From: Microcystis aeruginosa NIES-4325 | Lineage (GTDB): Bacteria > Cyanobacteriota > Cyanobacteriia > Cyanobacteriales > Microcystaceae | Direction of reading: 5' to 3' | DNA length: 64,000 nucleotides | Assembly: GCF_008974145.1 (NCBI RefSeq) | Contig: NZ_BJKP01000004.1 | Location: forward strand, 1 to 64,000 | In this document: positions 16,182 through 24,080 of the stretch, piece by piece | How positions within the stretch are numbered: the stretch's first letter is position 1 | Layout: the number at the start of each line of letters is the position of its first letter | Program-made: the position numbers and the translations under genes | The notes under the pieces: generated by a model | What the model was told of the DNA's origin: nothing | The model's input: the letters and a program-made list of their open reading frames with translations, nothing else | Databases searched by the model: none

Positions 16182-18752
16182 TTACAGCCAAATACTCACA
16201 TCAACTTTTAACACCTGTCCTAATAGTAATAACCACTTTAATTGAGTCATCGGCCAGGGACAGGAAACATCTATTGAATTAGACCGCAAACAATTAGGAA
16301 CCAGACGCTCGTGGAAATAATAATAGTATAATTCCTGAGAGCGATCGAGGGATAATCCTAGCTTTAATTGTTGGCTAACTTCAATTAAACGGGTGATTAA
16401 GCGGGCATCCTCCTCCGCCGTTAAAGGATCGCCATCGTGTAATAATTGCCAAAGAGATTGCCAGAGCAAACTTTCTAAGGTTTGACGCGCTTCGGGAATG
16501 TTTAATTGACAGTGTAAATGATTGGCTTCCTTAGCAATAGCCAATAATTGATCGAGATTATTTTCCGTCGCTTGCCGCTGCTCAAAATCTTTTTCTAGGG
16601 CATTAATCACCTGTAAACAACGGTGAGAAATGGCTATATCGGCCGCTACCTGTAACTCTTGAGGTACGGGAATCTCATCCCGTTGGAAAGCCGCTAAAAT
16701 GCCGTAATTATCCCGATAAACTTGGGTGTATAATTGATCGAGACGTTTTTTAGTTTCGGCTGTCACCTTCTGCATGATCCGGTGTCTTTCATCGGCAAAA
16801 AGATGGGGTAAAGCAAAAAAGTTTTCTCCCAATCCGCGCCCCATTTCTACGATCATGGTCGAAACACTGGCCTGTTGTAAAGATTCAAAGAGATGATCCT
16901 TTAGATTGGTATAGATTAACCGACTGTTAAACGGTTGAATGCAGCAGTAAAAATCCCAACCTCCTAAATGTAGAACAGCAAAAACAAAATGTTCACTTTC
17001 TTGGGTAATTTCCGAGGTTAATTCCACCTGTCCCACCGCTAAAGTTAAAGACCCGATCGCTTGTTTTTGATAATCTAATTGACGGGTATTGTAACAATAA
17101 ATCCGATGATGACTGGGATAATTGGTAAACAGGGAACTAATAGCGTAATGGGCTGCCACCTGTTCCAAATCGACCCGCGCAGAAGTGACCAATTGTCGAT
17201 AGACATCGGCCCCATCTTGATATAACTTAACGTTACTGGGGGCGAAAGCTAGACGACTGAGGAAATTCATTTCTAATTGAATTCCAGCCACTTCTCCAGC
17301 TAATTCCAGGGATCGGCCAGCATATCTCAAAATTTGCGTACCTTCAGGTCGAGAAATTTCCTCAAAAAACCAGCCACAACTGGTAAACATCAATAAAGCC
17401 TGTCTTTGCATTTCTAACAAACGCAAAGCATCGATTTTCTCGCTTTTACTCAGGTGGCGACTTTGATGCAAAGCGAGGAAATGTTCGATCGCGTCTGGGG
17501 ATCGATCTAAAATAACTGCAATGTAGTCATCCCTTGTCTGCCAAGGATCGCGGAAAAATTCCTGTCCTTGAATCTCATATACCTTAATTAACTCATCTCT
17601 GAGCCAATTTAGGGACTCCCGCAGGGGTTTACGCCATGTTTGCTGGTAATTTCCCCCTCCCCCGCAACCACAGTCATCCTGCCAACGATTTACGCCATGG
17701 ACACAACTCCACGCGGTCACGGGTTTTAATTCCACTTCCCAAGTGGGGGGGCAAATACTGAGATAATGGGCAAAATTGGTGACTGTCCAGCCGTTTTTAG
17801 GGAAAGATTCCGTAAAAGCATAGCTAAGACACTTCTCTGTCCCCTGTTTGTGGTGGCCGAAGGTTTCCCCATCGGTAGCGACGCTGATTAACTGGGAGGG
17901 ACGATGATCCCCTTTAATTGCCTGTCCCAGACGACCGACGAGAAAATCACTGCTGGCTAGGACATCATTAAAGCCCATATCGCGAGAAATTGGGCCATCG
18001 TAGAAGAAAATATCCAAATAACGACCATCGGGGATGTAACAGCGATAGGGACGGGTGGGATCGATTTGACCTCCGGCCACCGCGTGCCATTGGGGATGGG
18101 GATCATGGTCGCTAGGGAAAGGACGACAGCGCAGGGCCTGGGAAGGGGCTAAAATGGTGAATTTAATCCCTTCATCGATTAAAGCTGTCACTGTGGCTAA
18201 ATCAATGGCTGTTTCCGCTAACCACATTCCTTCGGGATCACGGCCGAAACGATGCTGAAAATCGGCTTTTCCCCAGCGAATTTGGGTGTATTTGTCCTGT
18301 TTGTTGGCTAGGGGCAGAATGATATGATTATAGACCTGGGCGATGGCGTTACCATGACCGTTTAAGCGTTGACAACTTTTTCGGTCCGCTGTCAGGATGC
18401 GTTGATAAACTTCGGGATCATGGCATTGCATCCATGACATGAGGGTGGCCCCGATGTTAAAGCTGAGATATTCGTAGTTATTGACTATTTTGATCACTTC
18501 CCCCCGGTCATTGTAAATGCGCGCAAAAGCATTGGGACGATAACACTCGTGATGGATGCGTTCATTCCAATTATGGAAGGGATGGGCGCTCGGTTGCCGT
18601 TCAATTCTGTCTAGATAGGGATTTTCTCGCGGTGGTTGGTAAAAATGTCCGTGAACCGTGATATAAACTCCGTGAGCGGTTTTCAGGGGATCGACCCCCG
18701 TATCGGTATAGGAATAAAAGGTTGTAGAAGGATTTTCAACAAGATAAGTCAT
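16182..18752 (-). CDS. Glycoside hydrolase family 57 protein with DUF3536 domain
   Basis: 856 residues. The N-terminal half matches GH57 style: VYITVHGHFYQPPRENPYLD (HGHFYQP motif, near 30-50), the WLAETAID segment near 193, and the SVATDGETFGHH block near 316. A cysteine/glycine cluster (DDCGCGGGGNY) is near 375. The C-terminal part is the DUF3536 region found in large cyanobacterial GH57 proteins. These act on alpha-glucans, for example in glycogen metabolism or branching. The exact reaction cannot be assigned from sequence alone. Confidence 0.88.
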   Translation of the reverse strand: MTYLVENPSTTFYSYTDTGVDPLKTAHGVYITVHGHFYQPPRENPYLDRIERQPSAHPFHNWNERIHHECYRPNAFARIYNDRGEVIKIVNNYEYLSFNIGATLMSWMQCHDPEVYQRILTADRKSCQRLNGHGNAIAQVYNHIILPLANKQDKYTQIRWGKADFQHRFGRDPEGMWLAETAIDLATVTALIDEGIKFTILAPSQALRCRPFPSDHDPHPQWHAVAGGQIDPTRPYRCYIPDGRYLDIFFYDGPISRDMGFNDVLASSDFLVGRLGQAIKGDHRPSQLISVATDGETFGHHKQGTEKCLSYAFTESFPKNGWTVTNFAHYLSICPPTWEVELKPVTAWSCVHGVNRWQDDCGCGGGGNYQQTWRKPLRESLNWLRDELIKVYEIQGQEFFRDPWQTRDDYIAVILDRSPDAIEHFLALHQSRHLSKSEKIDALRLLEMQRQALLMFTSCGWFFEEISRPEGTQILRYAGRSLELAGEVAGIQLEMNFLSRLAFAPSNVKLYQDGADVYRQLVTSARVDLEQVAAHYAISSLFTNYPSHHRIYCYNTRQLDYQKQAIGSLTLAVGQVELTSEITQESEHFVFAVLHLGGWDFYCCIQPFNSRLIYTNLKDHLFESLQQASVSTMIVEMGRGLGENFFALPHLFADERHRIMQKVTAETKKRLDQLYTQVYRDNYGILAAFQRDEIPVPQELQVAADIAISHRCLQVINALEKDFEQRQATENNLDQLLAIAKEANHLHCQLNIPEARQTLESLLWQSLWQLLHDGDPLTAEEDARLITRLIEVSQQLKLGLSLDRSQELYYYYFHERLVPNCLRSNSIDVSCPWPMTQLKWLLLLGQVLKVDVSIWL

Positions 18753-19142
18753 AGAAAGGCCTAGAAAATCGGTTTTTTTGAGCGAAAATAGCTGTAGAAT
18801 GTAGCGACCTGATGTTTAAAAAAACTGAAAACCTGGCCGTTTTTCACGGCCCTGGGGTCACAATACCATGTTTTATTTTCCTAGCAAAGCTAAGGTTAAC
18901 AATTCGCAACTTCTCTATACACAGCCCTAAGTAATACTAAATTTTGTTACAAAATCTAGCTTTTTCGGGTAGGCTGTTGACTATCTAGGGCTGACTGACC
19001 ATCCTTTGCCATCAGCGTTCTACCCTAAGAGAGATGCGATCGCTCCTGCTGCTGCCCAAAAAGCGATCGCCATTTGCGTTCCTATCCCAAGCAATGGCAA
19101 TTTTAAAGTTTAATCCACAAGATGACAGCGATTACATTGAGC
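18753..19142. other. Spacer upstream of GH57 gene, with start of accessory island
   Basis: About 310 bp of AT-rich, gene-free DNA that should contain the GH57 promoter, then repeat copy A of the 73-bp element. A GGCTGTTGACTATCTA word at about 18971-18986 recurs as AGCTGTTGACTATCTA near 41331-41346. HIP1 octamers GCGATCGC occur at about 19036 and 19063. Confidence 0.5.
19063..19135 (+). repeat. 73-bp cassette-flanking repeat, copy A
   Basis: It shares GCGTTCCTATCCCAAGCAAT and the TTTTAAAGTTTAATC block with copies B and C and has the same length. The left end is GCGATCGCCATT. The right end is degenerate (GACAGCGATTAC). It ends seven bases beyond the stop of the YoeB-like toxin gene. Confidence 0.8.
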
Positions 19143-19403
19143 CTAGTCATAATGAAATTTACAACTGATAATAACAATTTCTGTTTCTGTAATTTTATAA
19201 ACTAAGCGATGTTCATCATTAATGCGTCTTGACCAATAACCCTTGAGTTGATGTTTTAAGGGTTCGGGTTTACCGATTCCAGAGAAAGGATGGCGCAATA
19301 TGTCGTCAATTAAATCAACTATTTTTTTATAGAGTTTTTTGTCTTCTATAGCCCATTCATTGAATTGTTTAAAAGCTTTTGGATCAAATACTATATTTTT
19401 CAC
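19143..19403 (-). CDS. YoeB/Txe family toxin (ribosome-dependent mRNA nuclease)
   Basis: 86 residues, normal for YoeB. Visible features include EPLK with E47, the YWSRRINDEHRLVY block (R60, R66) and the end CKFHYD with H84 and Y85, which match the catalytic residues of the family. YoeB toxins cut mRNA in the ribosomal A site. The start lies 20 bp inside the upstream antitoxin gene, the standard antitoxin-first coupled arrangement. Confidence 0.92.
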   Translation of the reverse strand: MKNIVFDPKAFKQFNEWAIEDKKLYKKIVDLIDDILRHPFSGIGKPEPLKHQLKGYWSRRINDEHRLVYKITETEIVIISCKFHYD

Positions 19404-19638
19404 GCCATTCTTTTACAGTAATTATCACTAAGTTTTCTTTCTTTTCTATTCTGTCAATAGCTTCGGATAATTCACGCTGATTGGCTTCTGTTGAAAGAAG
19501 ATATTCGGTTGTATCGGGTTCAGGATCAGATACTAAAATAATGATATCCACATCTGTTCCTTCTTCTAGTTCCGCAGAATAAAGCTCTATTTTTCCTTCT
19601 CTGCCAACAATTCCTTTCTGTTTAATCGCTCTAATCAT
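19384..19638 (-). CDS. Antitoxin partner of the YoeB-like toxin (Phd/YefM-like position)
   Basis: 84 residues from ATG 19638, chosen because GAGAAAAA lies just upstream; a longer frame to 19665 would include that region. The N-terminus MIRAIKQKGIVGREGKIELY suggests a beta-strand DNA-binding domain. The acidic middle is followed by a C-terminal tail (KENLVIITVKEWREKYSI) likely to wrap the toxin. The position and 20-bp overlap with the toxin support antitoxin function. The exact antitoxin family is uncertain. Confidence 0.8.
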   Translation of the reverse strand: MIRAIKQKGIVGREGKIELYSAELEEGTDVDIIILVSDPEPDTTEYLLSTEANQRELSEAIDRIEKKENLVIITVKEWREKYSI

Positions 19639-19752
19639 GATTTTTTCTCTTAAGATGTCAAACAATTATGGCTATTATATCAAAATCAGCATGAGTTAGA
19701 ACTGATGACAAGAAAAGCGATCGCCATTACCCAAAAATTGATCCTTCCCAAA

Positions 19753-19825
19753 ACGATCGCCCTTGGCGTTCCTATCCCAAGCAATGGCAGTTTTAAAGTT
19801 TAATCAAGAAGATAACGGCGATCGC
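19753..19825 (+). repeat. 73-bp cassette-flanking repeat, copy B
   Basis: Nearly identical to copy C over 73 bp. The left end ACGATCGCCCTT and right end AACGGCGATCGC form near-perfect terminal inverted repeats. It lies between the YoeB cassette and the DUF2442 stop codon, 16 bp from the latter. A second HIP1-like GCGATCGCC and a CCCAAAA word occur just upstream, as they do at the other copies. Confidence 0.88.
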
Positions 19826-19841
19826 ACTACAAAATCGGCAA

Positions 19842-20087
19842 TCATAGTTCAATTCCATTGATCCAAATTTCATACTCGCTTATATCAACTTCATCATTCC
19901 AAATGATTCCGCTACCTGATGGATCAAGTTGAAAGTTTTTAAAGAAAGCATAGTTTTTAAGGGAAGAAAACATCGTTTTTTCTAGTAGATTTTCACAGTT
20001 ATATTTTCTAGATTGATGATTAGAAAAATGCACCAATAGAGTATAATTTTCAATGATTTCGGCTGATGTTATTTTGGGATAAAGCAT
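19842..20087 (-). CDS. DUF2442 domain protein
   Basis: 81 residues. The pattern YPKITSAEIIENYTLLVHFSN at the start and IIWNDEVDISEYEIWINGIEL at the end is the usual DUF2442 layout. The gene follows a DUF4160 gene by four bases on the same strand. DUF4160/DUF2442 pairs are widespread in genomes rich in toxin-antitoxin loci and are suspected to be such a system, but no activity is shown here. Confidence 0.85.
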   Translation of the reverse strand: MLYPKITSAEIIENYTLLVHFSNHQSRKYNCENLLEKTMFSSLKNYAFFKNFQLDPSGSGIIWNDEVDISEYEIWINGIEL

Positions 20088-20091
20088 TGTT

Positions 20092-20340
20092 TTATTTCAA
20101 AGGTGGTAATTTATTAAATTCTTGAGTGTTCCACATTTTCAATAATTCTGATTGATAGATTGTTGCCCATTCTACAACCATTTTTGTGGCTCTATTAGGT
20201 AAGTCTCCTTCAATGATTTCTAAGGTTTCCAGATTAAATAGGGCGTTATATTCTCCATAAATCGCATGAAAATGGGGAGGTGGATGATCGGCAAAAAAGA
20301 TTTTAATGATAATTCCATAAAATCGAGTAATTTCTGGCAT
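20092..20340 (-). CDS. DUF4160 domain protein
   Basis: 82 residues. It has the family hallmark MPEITRFYGIIIKIFF followed by DHPPPHFHAIYGEY (residues about 18-31), then GDLPNRATKMVVEWA. The histidine-rich HPPPHFHA block is nearly diagnostic. It is the first gene of a two-gene unit with DUF2442, spaced by four bases. The role is unknown; a toxin-antitoxin-like module is an inference from context. Confidence 0.87.
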   Translation of the reverse strand: MPEITRFYGIIIKIFFADHPPPHFHAIYGEYNALFNLETLEIIEGDLPNRATKMVVEWATIYQSELLKMWNTQEFNKLPPLK

Positions 20341-20455
20341 AAATCTATTTTTATAAGTCTTGCTTTATGACAAAAATATTATAACAAAGCTTGTTGGGTT
20401 TTGTTACCTCGACCTAAACGACAAGATCAGCAATCGCACTCCTTATCCCCAAAGA

Positions 20456-20528
20456 GCGATCGCCGTTGGCGTTCCTATCCCAAGCAATGGCAGTTTTAAA
20501 GTTTAATCAAGAAGATAACGGCGATCGC
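20456..20528 (+). repeat. 73-bp cassette-flanking repeat, copy C
   Basis: The best-preserved copy: left end GCGATCGCCGTT (20456-20467) and right end AACGGCGATCGC (20517-20528) are perfect 12-bp inverted repeats. The HIP1 octamer forms part of each end. It separates the DUF4160 pair from the EcoRI-type system. Confidence 0.9.
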
Positions 20529-20573
20529 ACTAGGTTCTTCGGCATCCCACTGACAGCTGCCATCAATGTGCAT

Positions 20574-20629
20574 GGTGCGTTCCCCAAAAGCGATCGCTTT
20601 GTAGTAGGACTTGCATTAGGGAACGCACC
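20574..20629. repeat. Inverted repeat abutting the methylase stop codon
   Basis: GGTGCGTTCCC (20574-20584) and GGGAACGCACC (20619-20629) are perfect 11-bp inverted repeats around a loop with a GCGATCGC octamer. The right arm touches the stop codon of the methylase gene, so it could serve as a transcription terminator or be another small mobile repeat. Confidence 0.7.
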
Positions 20630-21658
20630 CTAGGACTGAGTTATACATTGTTTTTCTTTGTCAGTTAAATCAATATATTCAGTTTGTATTCGTTTATTCT
20701 TGATTAGTATTCTAAAATAAGGACATTTCCCATTTACTGATAAATCTTTATCATCATTCCCTTTCCTGAATTTAATTATTTCAAATTGGTCGGGATTGAA
20801 TTTATGTAAAAATGTTATTGGTACACCCATAACCCCCTTGAAGTCTAAAGGAATGTCTTGGGTTTTATTGACATTAATTCCATCATAATTGTCATATTTT
20901 GGATATGCTTCCTCATTGCCAAAATATCTTTTTGTGAGAGCTATATCTTGGTGTCGTTTTGATGTGTCTAAGTTTGTTAACCATAAACAATTATTTGGAG
21001 AAACTATTCTATTTCCAGAATTGTCAATACGAGCCTCTGTTCCATAAAGTTGATATTGTTCGGGAACAATGAAACCAGAAATACCTCTACCAAGATTTAT
21101 TCCTAACCAGGCTTTGTTTTCTTTAATTAGTTTGAAAATTTCTTTATAGGTTATTGCATTAATATTGCCAATTATCAAAAACTTTTTGTCATATTTAACT
21201 AATTGAGCTACATATTCTCTGAATAATGAAAATGGCGGATTAGTAACAATAATATCAGACTTTTTTAATAGTTCAATACTTTCAGGACTACGAAAATCTC
21301 CATCCCCATTAAAGTAAATAATGTCAGTGGAAATAGGTTTATTTTTTTCTCTATCTGTACCTGTATATTCAAAGAAAAAACCCTTTTCATCTTCTTCTGT
21401 ATTAAATAAATCTCTCACTTGTTCTCGATAACAAGATGTTATTATTTTTTTTAGACCTAACTTTTTGAAGTTTGCAGCAAAATACTTAAAAAAGTTACTA
21501 ATTCTGGGGTCATCGCAATTGCAATAAACTACTTTATTTTCAAAATGACTTTTATAATGTTGCAACTCACTTTCTATATCTGAAAGTTGTGTATAAAACT
21601 CGTCACTTTTTAGTTTTTTAGCATTTTGCAATAATTTATTTGTCGCATTTCTTACCAT
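20630..21658 (-). CDS. EcoRI-type adenine-specific DNA methyltransferase
   Basis: 342 residues from ATG 21658 (AAGG about ten bases upstream; the frame extends to a TTG at 21664). The N-terminus VRNATNKLLQNAKKLKSDEF and the YCNCDDPR block match M.EcoRI as I remember it. Motif IV is NPPF at about residues 140-143, the same place as in M.EcoRI. It should methylate the second adenine of GAATTC and protect host DNA (inference from family). The nuclease gene lies 39 bp upstream in the same order as in the EcoRI system. Confidence 0.93.
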   Translation of the reverse strand: MVRNATNKLLQNAKKLKSDEFYTQLSDIESELQHYKSHFENKVVYCNCDDPRISNFFKYFAANFKKLGLKKIITSCYREQVRDLFNTEEDEKGFFFEYTGTDREKNKPISTDIIYFNGDGDFRSPESIELLKKSDIIVTNPPFSLFREYVAQLVKYDKKFLIIGNINAITYKEIFKLIKENKAWLGINLGRGISGFIVPEQYQLYGTEARIDNSGNRIVSPNNCLWLTNLDTSKRHQDIALTKRYFGNEEAYPKYDNYDGINVNKTQDIPLDFKGVMGVPITFLHKFNPDQFEIIKFRKGNDDKDLSVNGKCPYFRILIKNKRIQTEYIDLTDKEKQCITQS

Positions 21659-21697
21659 GTTCAACCTTTTTTGATTTAATAAATGTTTTGTTTTTAG

Positions 21698-22534
21698 TTA
21701 TTTACTTTTGGTTATCTGATTAAATATTTCACTGCCTAATACTTGAAGAGAGGTTTTAGAAATTTCAAGCATAATATCAAACATTTTTTTGATATCCCAT
21801 TTTTCTCCATTCCCTTGTGTGTATATAGAAGTTGCTTGAAGCATTATGGTTTTATCTTTATGTTTGACAAACTTATTCTTACACAAATTGATATTAATTG
21901 GCATTCCATAATTTGCAGAAGTTAATCGATCTAATCTATTTAACATTCCTGAATTATATTCGAGCGTTACAACCCTTCCATCGGGTATTTTAATTGAAAT
22001 ATTTTCTGTTAAAAAATTTGAGCCTTCAAGAAATAAGACATAAGGAAAATGAGATTCATATAACATCAAATTAGCGATTTCAGATATGTTTTTATGCGAC
22101 CTTTCTATTGCATTACCAGCAGCCATCAAGTCTTGATTATTATTCTTACCTACCAGTTTACCGTTTTTGATATTTTCAATGTCTTTTCCTTGACGTTTAG
22201 CTTCCGAGACTAAAACGATTCTCCAATTACCGTTATCGTCTTTTACTTCTATTATTCCACCATCAGGTCTAATACTTGAATCTGATACAAAAAGGGTTTG
22301 CCCTAATTCTGGGTCAACTTTCTTTAATGCTTCGTTTATTTCTTCTTTTTTTATACTTCTTTTGTATTGAAAAGATAATTGAGGAAACTCCTTTTTAAGT
22401 TGGTCAATAACAAGATGTGAAATTTCTCCAACTATTGTTTCGTGTGATTTTGCTTCAGCCCCAAATATACCAGCTACACCTTTAGACTCTTTATGTTGAT
22501 TCGTTAATCTTTTCGATTGATTTTTTTTAGACAT
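21698..22534 (-). CDS. EcoRI-type restriction endonuclease
   Basis: 278 residues, against 277 for EcoRI, apparently colinear without gaps at the key sites. The catalytic centre is D91 (RPDGGIIEVKDD), E111 and K113 (VLVSEAKRQGKD). Recognition residues N141 and R145 (AAGNAIERSHKN) and R200/R203 (LNRLDRL) are all present, so GAATTC specificity is expected. Position 114 is Arg where EcoRI has His. Long stretches such as SHKNISEIANLML and LFLEGSNFLTENI match EcoRI closely. The ATG start agrees with the EcoRI N-terminus. Confidence 0.95.
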   Translation of the reverse strand: MSKKNQSKRLTNQHKESKGVAGIFGAEAKSHETIVGEISHLVIDQLKKEFPQLSFQYKRSIKKEEINEALKKVDPELGQTLFVSDSSIRPDGGIIEVKDDNGNWRIVLVSEAKRQGKDIENIKNGKLVGKNNNQDLMAAGNAIERSHKNISEIANLMLYESHFPYVLFLEGSNFLTENISIKIPDGRVVTLEYNSGMLNRLDRLTSANYGMPININLCKNKFVKHKDKTIMLQATSIYTQGNGEKWDIKKMFDIMLEISKTSLQVLGSEIFNQITKSK

Positions 22535-22641
22535 AATGTATCTTTTCCTTACTTAAACTTTCTGCTTTCTGCTACGGGTAATGTATGTATAACGTTGGCA
22601 ATCAGCGGCTCGCAACCTTGGACGATCCACACCGCCCGATT

Positions 22642-22974
22642 TTATCGCGAGTCCGCTGCATTGCGTTGTTCGCCGATGGGAGAATCGTCAATCCGGTAGT
22701 GCTCTACGGACAGCTTTCTTCCGAAAGCCTCCATACCGGCGGGAATCACTGGTGTGTTCCATTCCGGCCCTGCGAAGGCGACCAAAGCATCTTCGTCGCG
22801 CCATCGGGTGATCATGGAATACGTGTTGGGCGCCCATCGAGTAGGCATCCCAATCTCGCACGAAAGATTGCCGGGGGCTCGCGTGACTGCATCGACGGAC
22901 AGGGATCGAAACCCGGCCTCAAAAGCGGAACGGGTTGATGGATCAATCTCGACACGAAAGATGCGAAGAATCAT
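22642..22974 (-). CDS. ABM-type (antibiotic biosynthesis monooxygenase-like) protein, GC-rich
   Basis: 110 residues. The start MILRIFRVEIDP, the NLSCEIGMPTRW middle and the YSMITRWRDEDALVAFAG segment match the ferredoxin-like ABM fold, small cofactor-free monooxygenases or quinol-oxidising proteins. The gene is clearly richer in G and C than its neighbours, with many CG-ending codons, so it is probably a recent acquisition. It lies directly upstream of the EcoRI-type nuclease gene on the same strand. Its substrate is unknown. Confidence 0.72.
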   Translation of the reverse strand: MILRIFRVEIDPSTRSAFEAGFRSLSVDAVTRAPGNLSCEIGMPTRWAPNTYSMITRWRDEDALVAFAGPEWNTPVIPAGMEAFGRKLSVEHYRIDDSPIGEQRNAADSR

Positions 22975-23335
22975 GGCTGGTTGGCGAACTACATATTATA
23001 CAGAAACTTTCTGTCTAACACTCTCCAGAGTAACGATAGGTGGAAACTTTGGGCATATTCCCCCATTTTACTGCAATCGCCGGAACTTTTCCCCATATTA
23101 TACCCAAGAGCGTATTAGCCAGATTAAACAACGTCTTTTAAGTGGATTCCTAACAACAAGCTCAAATAAAATCGACTTTTCGGGAAGTGTAGCACTAATT
23201 CTTCAATCCACCCCACAATTACCTAATTTTCGGGGAAAAAGTGCCTAAATTTTGCCACCGGCTGGCACTTTTTGAGGACAAAAAGCCTAAAAGTCTTATC
23301 CCACAAGGGTTTTAGCTCTATTCAGCCAACCCTAT
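22975..23335. other. Spacer at the right edge of the accessory island
   Basis: No complete gene. A plus-strand stretch (about 23042-23248) reads without stops as an unrecognised peptide containing YTQERISQIKQRLLSG and ends in a stop, so it may be a decayed gene. After it, a TGGCACTTTTTGAGGACAAAAA word resembles sequence near 23867-23900. Confidence 0.35.
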
Positions 23336-23809
23336 TTAATGGTGTACTTGCAAATGAAGGACATAATGACCTAAAATCAGGTTATCTGACCATAATTCGT
23401 ACTCTAGACGCAAATATTCGGGGAGATTATTCCCCTCTAATTTGAGACTACGGGTATAGTTGCGGATGCGAAAAGCGTAACCCGGTTGAGGACTTTCGGC
23501 ATTTAACCAGTAGCGACTGACACCAAAAACCCCTTGCTCCCAAAAATGACGATAGGCGAATCTTCCCTGGCCCTGCATGGTCATAATTACCCGATTAGCT
23601 GAAATTTCTAGCCAAATTAATTTATTTTGCTTATTTTCAGGTTTGAGTGTCTCTATTTCTGCGAGAGCGACTGGTGGTTGATTGAGGAGAAGATGAAACC
23701 GGTGGCGATCCTTTTGGTAGAGGGTAGCGGCAGTGTCTAAAGTGGAGAGGATGGGTAGATCTGTCGAGAGCAGACAGAAGGAAACGGGACGGCGGTGATG
23801 GGCAAGCAT
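23336..23809 (-). CDS. Conserved hypothetical protein
   Basis: 157 residues, soluble, with no signal peptide or membrane helix. Alternating hydrophobic and charged residues (KLIWLEISANRVIMTM, EYLRLEYELWSDNLILGHYVLHLQVHH) suggest a beta-rich fold. I do not recognise a family. The codon pattern fits the rest of the window, so it is likely to be real. It is transcribed away from tRNA-Asn. Confidence 0.6.
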   Translation of the reverse strand: MLAHHRRPVSFCLLSTDLPILSTLDTAATLYQKDRHRFHLLLNQPPVALAEIETLKPENKQNKLIWLEISANRVIMTMQGQGRFAYRHFWEQGVFGVSRYWLNAESPQPGYAFRIRNYTRSLKLEGNNLPEYLRLEYELWSDNLILGHYVLHLQVHH

Positions 23810-23956
23810 AGACTAGACTTAATGGTGTCCTTAACTCCACAATAGTCGATTCTCCGCCCACCGCTGCTGGCACTGGAAATTTTTTTGAGAAAAAATCCAG
23901 AAAGCACTTGCATTATTGAGGGACTTATGATTATAATTATTAATTGTGAGTAGCCT

Positions 23957-24028
23957 TCCTCGGTAGCTCAGTGGTAGAGCGGTCGGCTGTTAACCGATTG
24001 GTCGTAGGTTCGAATCCCACCCGGGGAG
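23957..24028 (+). tRNA. tRNA-Asn (anticodon GTT)
   Basis: The acceptor stem TCCTCGG (23957-23963) pairs with CCGGGGA (24021-24027), and G24028 is the discriminator. The D arm is AGCTCAGTGGTAGAGC. The anticodon stem CGGCT..AACCG holds GTT. The T arm is GTAGGTTCGAATCCCAC. No CCA is encoded. Confidence 0.95.
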
Positions 24029-24040
24029 TTAATCAAAAAT

Positions 24041-24073
24041 AGCAGCGGCAATAGTTTTTTGTTGCTGCTTTTT
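24041..24073 (+). terminator. Terminator after tRNA-Asn
   Basis: AGCAGCGGCAA and TTGTTGCTGCT pair with one G-T pair, followed by TTTTT, thirteen bases after the tRNA. Confidence 0.7.
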
Positions 24074-24080
24074 GCTCTGA

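Noticed and set aside
19063-20528. CRISPR array
   Set aside because: The three repeats are 73 bp and separated by about 620 bp containing genes, not by short uniform spacers; no cas gene is present.
20630-22534. GAATTC depletion as proof of long-standing EcoRI activity
   Set aside because: A rough scan by eye found about a dozen GAATTC sites in the window, not far below chance expectation (about 16), so no clear avoidance can be claimed without a genome-wide count.
22754-23248. Plus-strand frame of 164 codons across the GC-rich gene
   Set aside because: Its first half is the antisense shadow of the ABM-like gene; high GC reduces stop codons on the opposite strand. Only the tail after 23042 is worth a second look.
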